Part shown: positions 1-5,279 of the stretch, in pieces | Position numbering within the stretch: the stretch's first letter is position 1 | How the letters are laid out: each line of letters starts with the position of its first letter | From: an uncultured Lachnospiraceae bacterium | GTDB taxonomy: Bacteria > Bacillota > Clostridia > Lachnospirales > Lachnospiraceae | DNA: 5,684 bases | Direction of reading: 5' to 3' | NCBI GenBank assembly: GCA_902782625.1 | Contig: CACZNZ010000046.1 | Coordinates: 1-5,684, forward strand | The notes under the pieces: model-generated | Told to the model about the DNA's origin: nothing | The model's input: the letters and a program-made list of their open reading frames with translations, nothing else | The model's database searches: none | Made by a program: the position numbers and the translations under genes

Positions 1-709
1 AGACCATAATAATGGCCGTTCCTATATCAACGTTATCTGAATATGTAATCATGTATTCCGATTCAGGAATTTTTCTTCCTTTGAAGGTTACTGTTACCGG
101 CGGCGTCAGGGCATGCCCGGTATAAACCTGTGGAGGCGCCTCGACTTCCGCATCCGAAGCGTCGATTGGTCCTTTCTCAAGAAAGATACTTCGATAGGCT
201 TCCTGAGGAAGATATGCGTATGCCCTTACACTTTCATCATAAAATACAGCGGGCAGTTTGATTTTTTTCTCGCCTGTCCTTTTCGGTGTCCAAAGCCTTG
301 ACAGCGCCTGACACGGATCCAGAAAATCTGTACAGGTAATCTCAGAGATATCAAAATAACGCAGATCCAGTGTGTCCAGTTTCTCACATCCTTCGAACAA
401 TCCGCTGATATCTTCCGCAAGTTGAACCCCTTTTCCAAAAGAGAGGCTTGTCAGTTCAGCATCCTTCCAGGGATGCTCTCCCAGTTTCGTTGTATACTCC
501 TCATCATCGATCACGGCCGTACCAGGAACCTCAAGTGAACTGTCTTCTCCTGTATATTCATAGATCGTAATCTGTTTGTTGTCTTTGTCTAATTCGTATT
601 GATAATCATCCTGCCATGTTGTCGCTTCCTGGGCATCGACCCTTTGTCCGAAAGCCATGCATAAAAGCAGCATGGCAAAAAGCAGTTTCTTCATAGTAAA
701 TAGTTTCAT
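1..709 (-). CDS. Secreted BspA-like (DUF285-type) surface protein, C-terminus missing (cut by window edge)
   Basis: This reading frame is open from an ATG at 709 to the left edge, giving 236 codons with no stop, so the C-terminal part lies outside the window. Residues 1-26 look like a Sec signal peptide: a Lys-containing start, a hydrophobic core LLFAMLLLCMAF and a likely cleavage after VDA. Residues 85-142 read like the BspA-like leucine-rich repeat family (DUF285, PF03382): 'LFEGCEKLDTLDLRYFD', then 'C..ALSRLWTPK', then 'IKLPAVFYD'. Residues 193-236 ('VYTGHALTPPVTVTFKGR', then 'YMITYSDNVDIGTA') match a repeat domain common at the C-terminus of Clostridia surface proteins ('YTGKA..P.VTV...Y.V.Y.NN...GTA'). 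The role is probably cell-surface or extracellular binding; the ligand cannot be read from the sequence. The gene lies 36 bp downstream of nagB on the same strand with no terminator between, so it is probably co-transcribed. An in-frame ATG at 694 is an alternative start. The family call is fairly secure, the function is not. Confidence 0.8.
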   Translation of the reverse strand, partial: MKLFTMKKLLFAMLLLCMAFGQRVDAQEATTWQDDYQYELDKDNKQITIYEYTGEDSSLEVPGTAVIDDEEYTTKLGEHPWKDAELTSLSFGKGVQLAEDISGLFEGCEKLDTLDLRYFDISEITCTDFLDPCQALSRLWTPKRTGEKKIKLPAVFYDESVRAYAYLPQEAYRSIFLEKGPIDASDAEVEAPPQVYTGHALTPPVTVTFKGRKIPESEYMITYSDNVDIGTAIIMV

Positions 710-723
710 ATGCAGTTTTTTGT

Positions 724-729
724 CTCCTT
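724..729 (-). promoter_or_regulatory. Ribosome binding site of the BspA-like gene, long spacing
   Basis: The minus strand reads AAGGAG here, 14 nt before the ATG at 709 and 29 nt before the in-frame ATG at 694. This favours 709 over 694, but 14 nt is longer than usual. An in-frame CTG at 715-713 would have an ideal 8-nt spacing and could be a rare non-AUG start adding two residues. The signal peptide is intact in all three versions. Confidence 0.6.
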
Positions 730-745
730 ATTTTATTGTCGTTTC

Positions 746-1534
746 TTAAAGTCGTTCTTCCTTTTCAAGCGCAAGAAAATATTTGTAGTTATCTACCATC
801 AATTCACCACAGGCATCTTCATCACAGGAAATAATGGCGCCATTGTGCAGTTGCAGAGCGCTGCATGTCCATTTCATACTGACATTTCCCTCTACCGTAG
901 CGGCCAGGGCTCTGGCCTTGTTGTGTCCGCTGATGAGGATCAGCACCTCTTTAGCATCGGTCACTGTGCCGATTCCGACAGACAAAGCTTTCTCCGGAAC
1001 CTTCTCCGGATCGTAATCAAAGAACCGGGAATTCGCAATCCTTGTATCATCAGTCAATGTCCGCACACCGGTTCTTGAAGTCAGCGAGGTAAATGGCTCA
1101 TTGAAGGCAAGATGTCCGTCCACACCGATTCCGCCGACAAAGAGATCCACACCCCCATAGGAAGCGATTTTTTCTTCATATCGCTCACATTCTCCTTCAG
1201 GATCGTCTGTCATGCCATTTAAGATATTCGTATTCTCCTCCGGGATATTCACATGGTTAAAAAGATTTTCATGCATATAGGTCCAGTAGCTTTGCGGATG
1301 TTCCCTGGGAAGCCCCAGATATTCATCCATATTGAACGTCACCACATTTTCAAAAGAAACTTCTCCATTCTCGTACTTTTTTACCAGTTCTTTATAAAGC
1401 CCGAGCTGAGAAGATCCCGTGGGAAGGCCGAGCACGAACGGACGCTCTTCTTTATGTCCGTTGATTTTTCCCGCGATGTAATTCGCGGCCCACTGACACA
1501 CCTTGTCATAATTCTCCTGAATAATCACTCGCAT
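746..1534 (-). CDS. nagB: Glucosamine-6-phosphate deaminase
   Basis: This 262-residue protein matches the NagB family (PF01182, EC 3.5.99.6), which converts glucosamine-6-phosphate to fructose-6-phosphate and ammonia in the cytoplasm. It feeds amino sugars from GlcNAc, mucin or peptidoglycan recycling into glycolysis. Family motifs appear in order: LGLPTGSSQLGLYKEL (35-50), FNMDEYLGLP (67-76), GGIGVDGHLAFNEP (134-147), SRTGVRTL (153-160) and DTRIANSRFF (163-172). By alignment with E. coli NagB (offset 2), the catalytic residues D70, D139, H141 and E146 are present, as are substrate-phosphate residues R170 and K206. Length is typical (242-266 in characterised members). The start at 1534 is chosen because AGGAGG lies 7 nt upstream. 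An upstream in-frame ATG at 1588 lies within the predicted promoter and is rejected. One oddity: the position of E. coli allosteric Arg158 is Gly156 here. The gene is probably the first of a two-gene operon with the BspA-like gene. Confidence 0.96.
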   Translation of the reverse strand: MRVIIQENYDKVCQWAANYIAGKINGHKEERPFVLGLPTGSSQLGLYKELVKKYENGEVSFENVVTFNMDEYLGLPREHPQSYWTYMHENLFNHVNIPEENTNILNGMTDDPEGECERYEEKIASYGGVDLFVGGIGVDGHLAFNEPFTSLTSRTGVRTLTDDTRIANSRFFDYDPEKVPEKALSVGIGTVTDAKEVLILISGHNKARALAATVEGNVSMKWTCSALQLHNGAIISCDEDACGELMVDNYKYFLALEKEERL

Positions 1535-1541
1535 TTCATAT

Positions 1542-1547
1542 CCTCCT
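1542..1547 (-). promoter_or_regulatory. Ribosome binding site of nagB
   Basis: The minus strand reads AGGAGG, near-perfect for a Firmicute, with 7 nt to the ATG at 1534. It fixes the nagB start and excludes the 18-codon longer frame. Confidence 0.88.
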
Positions 1548-1570
1548 GTACATCTGTCTCCTATAATTCC

Positions 1571-1588
1571 ATGGTTATAGTATACCAT
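1571..1588. promoter_or_regulatory. Candidate operator: interrupted palindrome over the nagB -10 box
   Basis: ATGGT and ACCAT are perfect 5-bp inverted arms separated by 8 bp (ATGGT-N8-ACCAT). The element covers the whole predicted -10 box and extends to the expected transcription start. Half sites of TGGT/ACCA type are seen in operators of GntR-family regulators, including NagR/DasR sites that control amino-sugar genes, although those usually have a shorter centre. A repressor site is plausible from position; the regulator is not in this window. Confidence 0.35.
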
Positions 1589-1606
1589 TTCGTTCTGATG
1601 TGTCTA
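1579..1606 (-). promoter_or_regulatory. Sigma-A-type promoter of nagB
   Basis: On the minus strand the -35 box is TAGACA (1606-1601, 5 of 6 to consensus). A 16-nt spacer follows, then the -10 box TATACT (1584-1579, 5 of 6). Transcription would start near 1572, giving a leader of about 38 nt before nagB. The position and match are good; the start site is predicted only. Confidence 0.72.
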
Positions 1607-1667
1607 GAGAAGTTTTTCTATGTATTATATTTTGAAAATGTGTTATTGTTTTATCAGATAAGTGAAG

Positions 1668-1673
1668 AAAGGG
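1668..1673 (+). promoter_or_regulatory. Ribosome binding site of the ligase-like gene
   Basis: AAAGGG lies 9 nt before the ATG at 1683. It sits inside the seven-codon extension that would begin at a GTG at 1662, and that GTG has no Shine-Dalgarno sequence ahead of it. The site therefore decides for the ATG at 1683. Confidence 0.6.
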
Positions 1674-1682
1674 TTCCGAATT

Positions 1683-3587
1683 ATGGCGAAAAAGAAAAAC
1701 TCTCGAAAAAAAAATATGAAAAAAAAGACCGTCTCTTATTCCCCTGTTTTATTATGGATTCCGGTCTTTTTTGTGATAGTCTGCGTTCCTCTTCTTGTAA
1801 AAGCTGTGCCTTTTTACAATGTAGTGGCTGAATACCTCTGGACTGGAACTGATTCCATGTATCTAAAAGATTTCTTTTTAATCGTAAAAGGATGGGGGCT
1901 TTATCTGGCTGCAGGTCTTTCCCTGTTTGTTGTTTTATGTATGGTTCTCCTTGGGAAGAACATCCGGCTTCCATCAAAATGGCTGGCTTTACCAGCCGGG
2001 TATCTTGTCCTTGCCCTGATCTCTGCTCTGCTATCTAAAGACCATAGAATCTCATGGAAAGGAGCCATGGATCTGCACCAGCCATTCCCGGTACTGGCAG
2101 GATATATCATTTTGTTTTATTATACCTGCATCATAGCCGGTAAGATAACGGACTCTGCTAACGAGGAAAATCATCGTATCATTCCATACATCCTTCGATG
2201 TTTCCTTCTTTTGGCCCTTTTGTTATCCGTTACAGGCCTTCTTCAAATGGCAGGGCATGACCCGTTCAGTCTGAAGTTTATACAGAATCTTTGTGGTCTG
2301 AACAGCACAGACATACTGGATTCCGAAAGAATCTATATGACATTGTATCATCCTGATTATGTGGGCGTTATGATCTCTATGCTGATCCCCATGATCACTG
2401 CAGGATTTTTTCTCGATCTATCCCCTTATCGGTATGGTTATGGACTGGCAAATGTTTTGCTGATTGTTTGTCTTTTTGGGTCAAAAACACGTTCCGGCCT
2501 CATCTCTTTTTTAATAACCGGGCTTGTATTTGTTATTTTGTTCTTTATCAGATATATCCGGGACGGGAGCAAGAAGAATCATGATTTCAGATTAATCCTT
2601 TTTATCGGCGTCCTTTTTTGTGTTGCTATAGGTATGCTGGGATTTGACAATCCTTTTTCACAACGATTTTTCCAGTCTCATGAAAAAAAGAGCATCAATA
2701 CACAGGGCATCACGGGGATAGAAACACAGGAAAACCAGGCTGTCATCCTGATCGGCAAAAAAGAGTATCATCTTTCCTGGACCGGTGAAAAAAGCCCAAC
2801 AATGACTGATAAAGATGATAAGCAACTCCACTTATTGCCTGTCTCTGAATCAGAAGAAAAGGCTCTTAGGAAAAAGCTAAAGAAAAAAGTTGCCGTTGAT
2901 CTGTCGACAGCTTTGATCTATCAATTGGAAAATGTCAAAGACTGTTTTCTGATTCAGGTTGCTCTTGATTCCTCTTCAAAGAGAATGGGAAATGGATATG
3001 CATTATATGACGGTTCCGATATCTGGCTTATCGCAAAAGATCCACAGGAAGGGACTTATGTCATGATGAACAGACAGGGATTCTTTTCGAAGAGTATAAT
3101 CTCTGAAGATGCCTTTCCGCCTTCTTTCTATGGCTTTGCTTCAAAGCGGGGATATATCTGGTCAAAAACTATCCCCCGATTAAAATCGTCCATTTTTATC
3201 GGAAAAGGTCCTGATATGTTCCCTCTTGTTTTCCCAAATCAGGATTATATTGCAAGACACCTGGTTGGAGAAGACGATACGTTCATCAATAAGCCTCACA
3301 ACTGGTATCTGCAAATGTCTTCAGAAACCGGCGTACTTTCGGCCTTCCTTACCATCCTTTATCTTTTATACTATCTATGGCAGAAATATCGGACAGATTG
3401 CTTTCTTGCATCTAGGCCTGGCGAAAAGAGAGAGCGTGCATATCTCAGATCCTGCCGAATTCTGAATGCAGGAGCAGGATTATCCGTTCTGGCATATATG
3501 ATTTCTGCCTTAGTCAATGATTCCATGGTGCTATGTGCCCCCCTGTTCTGGATCATTCTGGGACTGGGAAGTGCATTGCGTCAATAA
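1683..3587 (+). CDS. O-antigen ligase (WaaL/Wzy/PglL) superfamily membrane protein with large external domain
   Basis: This is a 634-residue polytopic membrane protein with a very basic N-terminus (KKKNSRKK...KKK) and about 12 hydrophobic segments: roughly 22-44, 68-91, 100-117, 136-153, 167-187, 224-243, 252-268, 271-290, 303-320, 548-566, 592-614 and 618-632. Superfamily marks (PF04932-type) are 'YHPDYVGVMISMLIP' (222-236), the arginine motif GSKTRSG (266-272) and 'IGKGPDMF' (506-513). The last mark is HNWYLQMSSETG (539-550), which fits the H-N-x9-G signature of WaaL ligases. Relatives move or polymerise lipid-linked glycans on the outer face of the membrane: O-antigen ligases, Wzy polymerases, and PglL/PilO protein O-glycosyltransferases. 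Between the arginine motif/TM9 and the HN motif lies an external region of about 217 residues (321-537), much longer than in typical WaaL. Its N-terminal part is charged and beta-rich in appearance, and its function is unknown. The pilin gene follows on the same strand after 131 bp. The superfamily call is strong; the choice between polymerase, ligase and protein glycosyltransferase cannot be made here. Confidence 0.85.
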   Translation: MAKKKNSRKKNMKKKTVSYSPVLLWIPVFFVIVCVPLLVKAVPFYNVVAEYLWTGTDSMYLKDFFLIVKGWGLYLAAGLSLFVVLCMVLLGKNIRLPSKWLALPAGYLVLALISALLSKDHRISWKGAMDLHQPFPVLAGYIILFYYTCIIAGKITDSANEENHRIIPYILRCFLLLALLLSVTGLLQMAGHDPFSLKFIQNLCGLNSTDILDSERIYMTLYHPDYVGVMISMLIPMITAGFFLDLSPYRYGYGLANVLLIVCLFGSKTRSGLISFLITGLVFVILFFIRYIRDGSKKNHDFRLILFIGVLFCVAIGMLGFDNPFSQRFFQSHEKKSINTQGITGIETQENQAVILIGKKEYHLSWTGEKSPTMTDKDDKQLHLLPVSESEEKALRKKLKKKVAVDLSTALIYQLENVKDCFLIQVALDSSSKRMGNGYALYDGSDIWLIAKDPQEGTYVMMNRQGFFSKSIISEDAFPPSFYGFASKRGYIWSKTIPRLKSSIFIGKGPDMFPLVFPNQDYIARHLVGEDDTFINKPHNWYLQMSSETGVLSAFLTILYLLYYLWQKYRTDCFLASRPGEKRERAYLRSCRILNAGAGLSVLAYMISALVNDSMVLCAPLFWIILGLGSALRQ

Positions 3588-3644
3588 AAATTTAAAAAAA
3601 CATCTTTTTCTTCTTTCTTTTGACGCTTCTTTCGATGCTTCACC

Positions 3645-3653
3645 TGTTATGAT
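3645..3653 (+). promoter_or_regulatory. Candidate extended -10 promoter of the pilin gene
   Basis: TGTTATGAT fits the extended -10 form TGnTATAAT with one mismatch in the hexamer. No good -35 box stands at 16-18 nt; TTGACG at 3620-3625 is 22 nt away, too far for a normal pair. Transcription would start near 3660 and give a purine-rich leader of about 60 nt. Confidence 0.45.
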
Positions 3654-3703
3654 GTGATCAGAAAAGAAAACACAGGTCAAAAAAACAAAGAATTAAAAAT
3701 AAG

Positions 3704-3711
3704 AAAGGAAG
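3704..3711 (+). promoter_or_regulatory. Ribosome binding site of the pilin gene
   Basis: AAAGGAAG, with its AGGA core at 3706-3709, lies 9 nt before the ATG at 3719. A second in-frame ATG at 3728 is further away, so 3719 is preferred. The signal peptide works with either start. Confidence 0.75.
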
Positions 3712-3718
3712 AAGAAAG

Positions 3719-5221
3719 ATGAAAAAAATGAGAAAGATTATCGCAGTTTTAGGGACATTAACAATGATCATGGCTATGGGCATCATGACCCATGCCGCAG
3801 GAGCAGCAACAGGGACCATCACCATCACACCCCCGGATAAGACGGAAGCAAACACAGAAAACACATACAAAATCTACAAAGTGTTCGACGCATCAGGCAA
3901 TGGTGAAGGAATCAGCTACAGAGTAAAGAAATCCAAATCCGGTGTTCCGGATATGAAAGCAATCTATGATGCAGACCCGGATCTTTCCTGGGACGCAGCT
4001 ACCGTAGAACATTTCATTCTCGACAGTGCAGGAAATGTTCATTTTGGAACAGAAAGAATCGTAGACGGCAAAGTCGTTATCACAGACAGTAAGGCAACCG
4101 AGCTTAGCCCTCAGGCTATCGCAGCAGTCACAGCATATGTAACCGAAGAAGACCTCATTGATACAGTAACAACAACAGGCGTGGCACCTGGTAGTTCCCA
4201 TGAACTTCCGAACGGATATTACTACGTAACAACTACCACAGGAGCAGCAGTTTCTATCAACAGTACTAATCCAAACGCATCCATCCAGGATAAGAACACT
4301 GTTCCGGAAGTAGACAAAAAAATCACCGGTGCAAGCAGCATCGATGAAGACGGAAAAAAAGCATTGGCACAGGTTGGATCCGAAGTAGCCTACACAGCAA
4401 CCCTGAAAATCGGCAAAGGTGCAAAAGGATATGTATTTTTCGATAAAATGACAAACGGCCTCTCCTACATCCCTACCTCTCTTGCCATCACGATCGGGGA
4501 TGTCACAGTGGACCAGGGAAATTATACAGTAGGAACAGGTTCTGAAACTGATGACTATACTTTTAAAGTATCTTTTAAAGACGACTATACCAAGACACTT
4601 GCTGTCGGAACAGAAATCAGCATCCGTTACAAAGCGATCATTACTGCAGATGCCGTAACTGTAAATCCTGAAAAGAACACCGCTTACTTAAAATACGGTG
4701 ACGAAAATTCCGACAACAGAACTCCTGTTTCTGAGACAGAAGTATACAACGCAAAAATCACTGTAACAAAAACAGACGAAGCTGACAAACCACTTGCAGG
4801 CGCAGGTTTTATCTTAAAAAATGCAGAAGGTAAGTACTATCAGTATACTGCAGCAACTGACAATACCTCCGCAACAGTCACATGGGTTGACAATATTAAA
4901 GAAGCAACAGAATACACCTCCGATGACCAGGGTAATCTGAATGGAGTGTTTACCGGACTGGCAAATGGCACCTACACTCTGATCGAGAATACCACTCCGG
5001 CCGGATACAATACAGCAGATAATATCGAGTTTAGCATCAAAGAGCACGACTATACCGCAAAAAACCTGGAACAGACAGCAACAGTCATCAACCAGTCAGG
5101 CGCTGTTCTTCCTTCCACCGGTGGAATGGGAACGAGATTATTCTACCTTGCAGGAACCGTCCTTGTACTTGGAGCAGGACTCCTGCTGATCACACGCAAA
5201 AGATTACAGAGATTACAGTAA
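3719..5221 (+). CDS. LPXTG-anchored isopeptide-forming fimbrial (pilin) protein
   Basis: This 500-residue secreted protein has the layout of a Gram-positive sortase-dependent pilin. Residues 1-27 are a signal peptide (MKKMRKI, hydrophobic core, likely cleavage near THA). Residues 32-190 form a D1-like N-terminal domain ('TITITPPDK', 'YKIYKVFDA', then 'LPNGYYYVTTTTG'). Residues 196-343 resemble the fimbrial isopeptide D2 domain: 'VPEVDKKITG', 'FFDKMTNGLSYIP', then 'EKNTAYLKYG'. The likely bond is K200 or K201 to N320, with D242 as the catalytic acid. Residues 345-459 are a SpaA/Cna-B-like domain (PF17802): 'ITVTKTDEADKPLAGAGF' and the E-box YTLIENTTPAGY, probably K351 to N458 with E423. The C-terminus has LPSTGG (464-469), a membrane span (about 473-491) and a basic tail RKRLQRLQ, as sortase substrates do. 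There is no cysteine. The usual YPKN pilin motif is degenerate: DKN at 191-193 is the best equivalent, making K192 a candidate cross-linking lysine. No sortase gene is adjacent. It may be a polymerised shaft pilin or a monomeric wall-anchored adhesin. Confidence 0.92.
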   Translation: MKKMRKIIAVLGTLTMIMAMGIMTHAAGAATGTITITPPDKTEANTENTYKIYKVFDASGNGEGISYRVKKSKSGVPDMKAIYDADPDLSWDAATVEHFILDSAGNVHFGTERIVDGKVVITDSKATELSPQAIAAVTAYVTEEDLIDTVTTTGVAPGSSHELPNGYYYVTTTTGAAVSINSTNPNASIQDKNTVPEVDKKITGASSIDEDGKKALAQVGSEVAYTATLKIGKGAKGYVFFDKMTNGLSYIPTSLAITIGDVTVDQGNYTVGTGSETDDYTFKVSFKDDYTKTLAVGTEISIRYKAIITADAVTVNPEKNTAYLKYGDENSDNRTPVSETEVYNAKITVTKTDEADKPLAGAGFILKNAEGKYYQYTAATDNTSATVTWVDNIKEATEYTSDDQGNLNGVFTGLANGTYTLIENTTPAGYNTADNIEFSIKEHDYTAKNLEQTATVINQSGAVLPSTGGMGTRLFYLAGTVLVLGAGLLLITRKRLQRLQ

Positions 5222-5244
5222 TTTCATACTTTTCTCCCTTTCAT

Positions 5245-5279
5245 AAAAAGCTGCCGCAAAAAATCGCGGCAGCTTTTTT
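5245..5279. terminator. Bidirectional Rho-independent terminator between convergent genes
   Basis: A perfect 13-bp inverted repeat has arms AAAAAGCTGCCGC (5245-5257) and GCGGCAGCTTTTT (5266-5278) around an 8-nt loop. It is followed by T on the plus strand and, read in reverse, by the T-run opposite 5245-5249. The GC core is 8 bp. It would stop pilin transcripts 24 nt after the stop codon and also serve the minus-strand gene, whose stop codon lies within the T-run. Confidence 0.93.

Larger units (their letters stand above)
1535..1682. other. Divergent intergenic region between nagB and the ligase-like gene
   Basis: This 148-bp A/T-rich stretch carries the nagB promoter on the minus strand. 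On the plus strand the promoter for the ligase-like gene is not obvious. TATTAT (1623-1628) and TTGAAA (1632-1637) are present, but neither has a convincing partner box at proper spacing. An 11-bp perfect palindrome TTATCAGATAA lies at 1651-1661, just before the ligase-like ribosome binding site, and could be a regulator site or chance in A/T-rich DNA. Confidence 0.5.
3588..3718 (+). other. Intergenic and leader region upstream of the pilin gene
   Basis: This 131-bp stretch lacks any GC-rich hairpin with a T-run, so no clear terminator closes the ligase-like gene and read-through is possible. It contains a pyrimidine tract (3604-3621), a candidate extended -10 promoter (3645-3653) and a long A/purine-rich leader ending in the ribosome binding site. 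A weak 6-bp inverted repeat, ACCTGT (3642-3647) with ACAGGT (3672-3677), flanks the expected transcription start. Confidence 0.5.
3605..3719 (+). promoter_or_regulatory. Possible long-range RNA pairing that masks the pilin ribosome binding site
   Basis: The pyrimidine tract 3605-3621 can pair with the purine tract 3703-3719 over 17 consecutive positions, three of them G-U. The core is 14 pairs with a single G-U. The paired bases include the Shine-Dalgarno AAAGGA and the A of the start codon. The pyrimidine arm lies upstream of the candidate promoter at 3645-3653. Only RNA reading through from the ligase-like gene would contain both arms. Low complexity makes chance pairing possible. Confidence 0.3.

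Noticed and set aside
226..438. 70-codon minus-strand frame
   Set aside because: It is in a different frame inside the open BspA-like gene, whose frame has signal peptide and domain support.
710..1078. 122-codon plus-strand frame
   Set aside because: It lies wholly antisense to nagB and the nagB-BspA spacer and has no family resemblance.
746..1588. Longer nagB form starting at an ATG at 1588
   Set aside because: The extra 18 codons do not resemble NagB N-termini. They overlap the predicted -10 box and transcription start, and the AGGAGG at 1547-1542 serves the ATG at 1534.
1662..1682. GTG start at 1662 for the ligase-like gene
   Set aside because: It has no Shine-Dalgarno sequence upstream, and the AAAGGG inside this stretch is well spaced for the ATG at 1683.
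1253..1831. 192-codon plus-strand frame crossing nagB and the divergent promoter region
   Set aside because: It is antisense to the well-supported nagB, overlaps the ligase-like start in another frame, and shows no recognisable protein features or ribosome binding site.
3588..3620. Terminator after the ligase-like gene
   Set aside because: Only A-run and T-run stretches are present, with no GC-containing stem.
3620..3653. Standard promoter pairing TTGACG with TATGAT
   Set aside because: The spacer is 22 nt, outside the usual 16-18 nt. Only the extended -10 element is kept as a candidate.
3658..3870. 70-codon hydrophobic minus-strand frame
   Set aside because: It is the reverse complement of the pilin leader and signal peptide region; the hydrophobicity comes from antisense of purine-rich DNA.
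3893..4201. 102-codon cysteine-rich minus-strand frame
   Set aside because: It is antisense to the pilin; the cysteine richness reflects the complement of frequent GCA codons.
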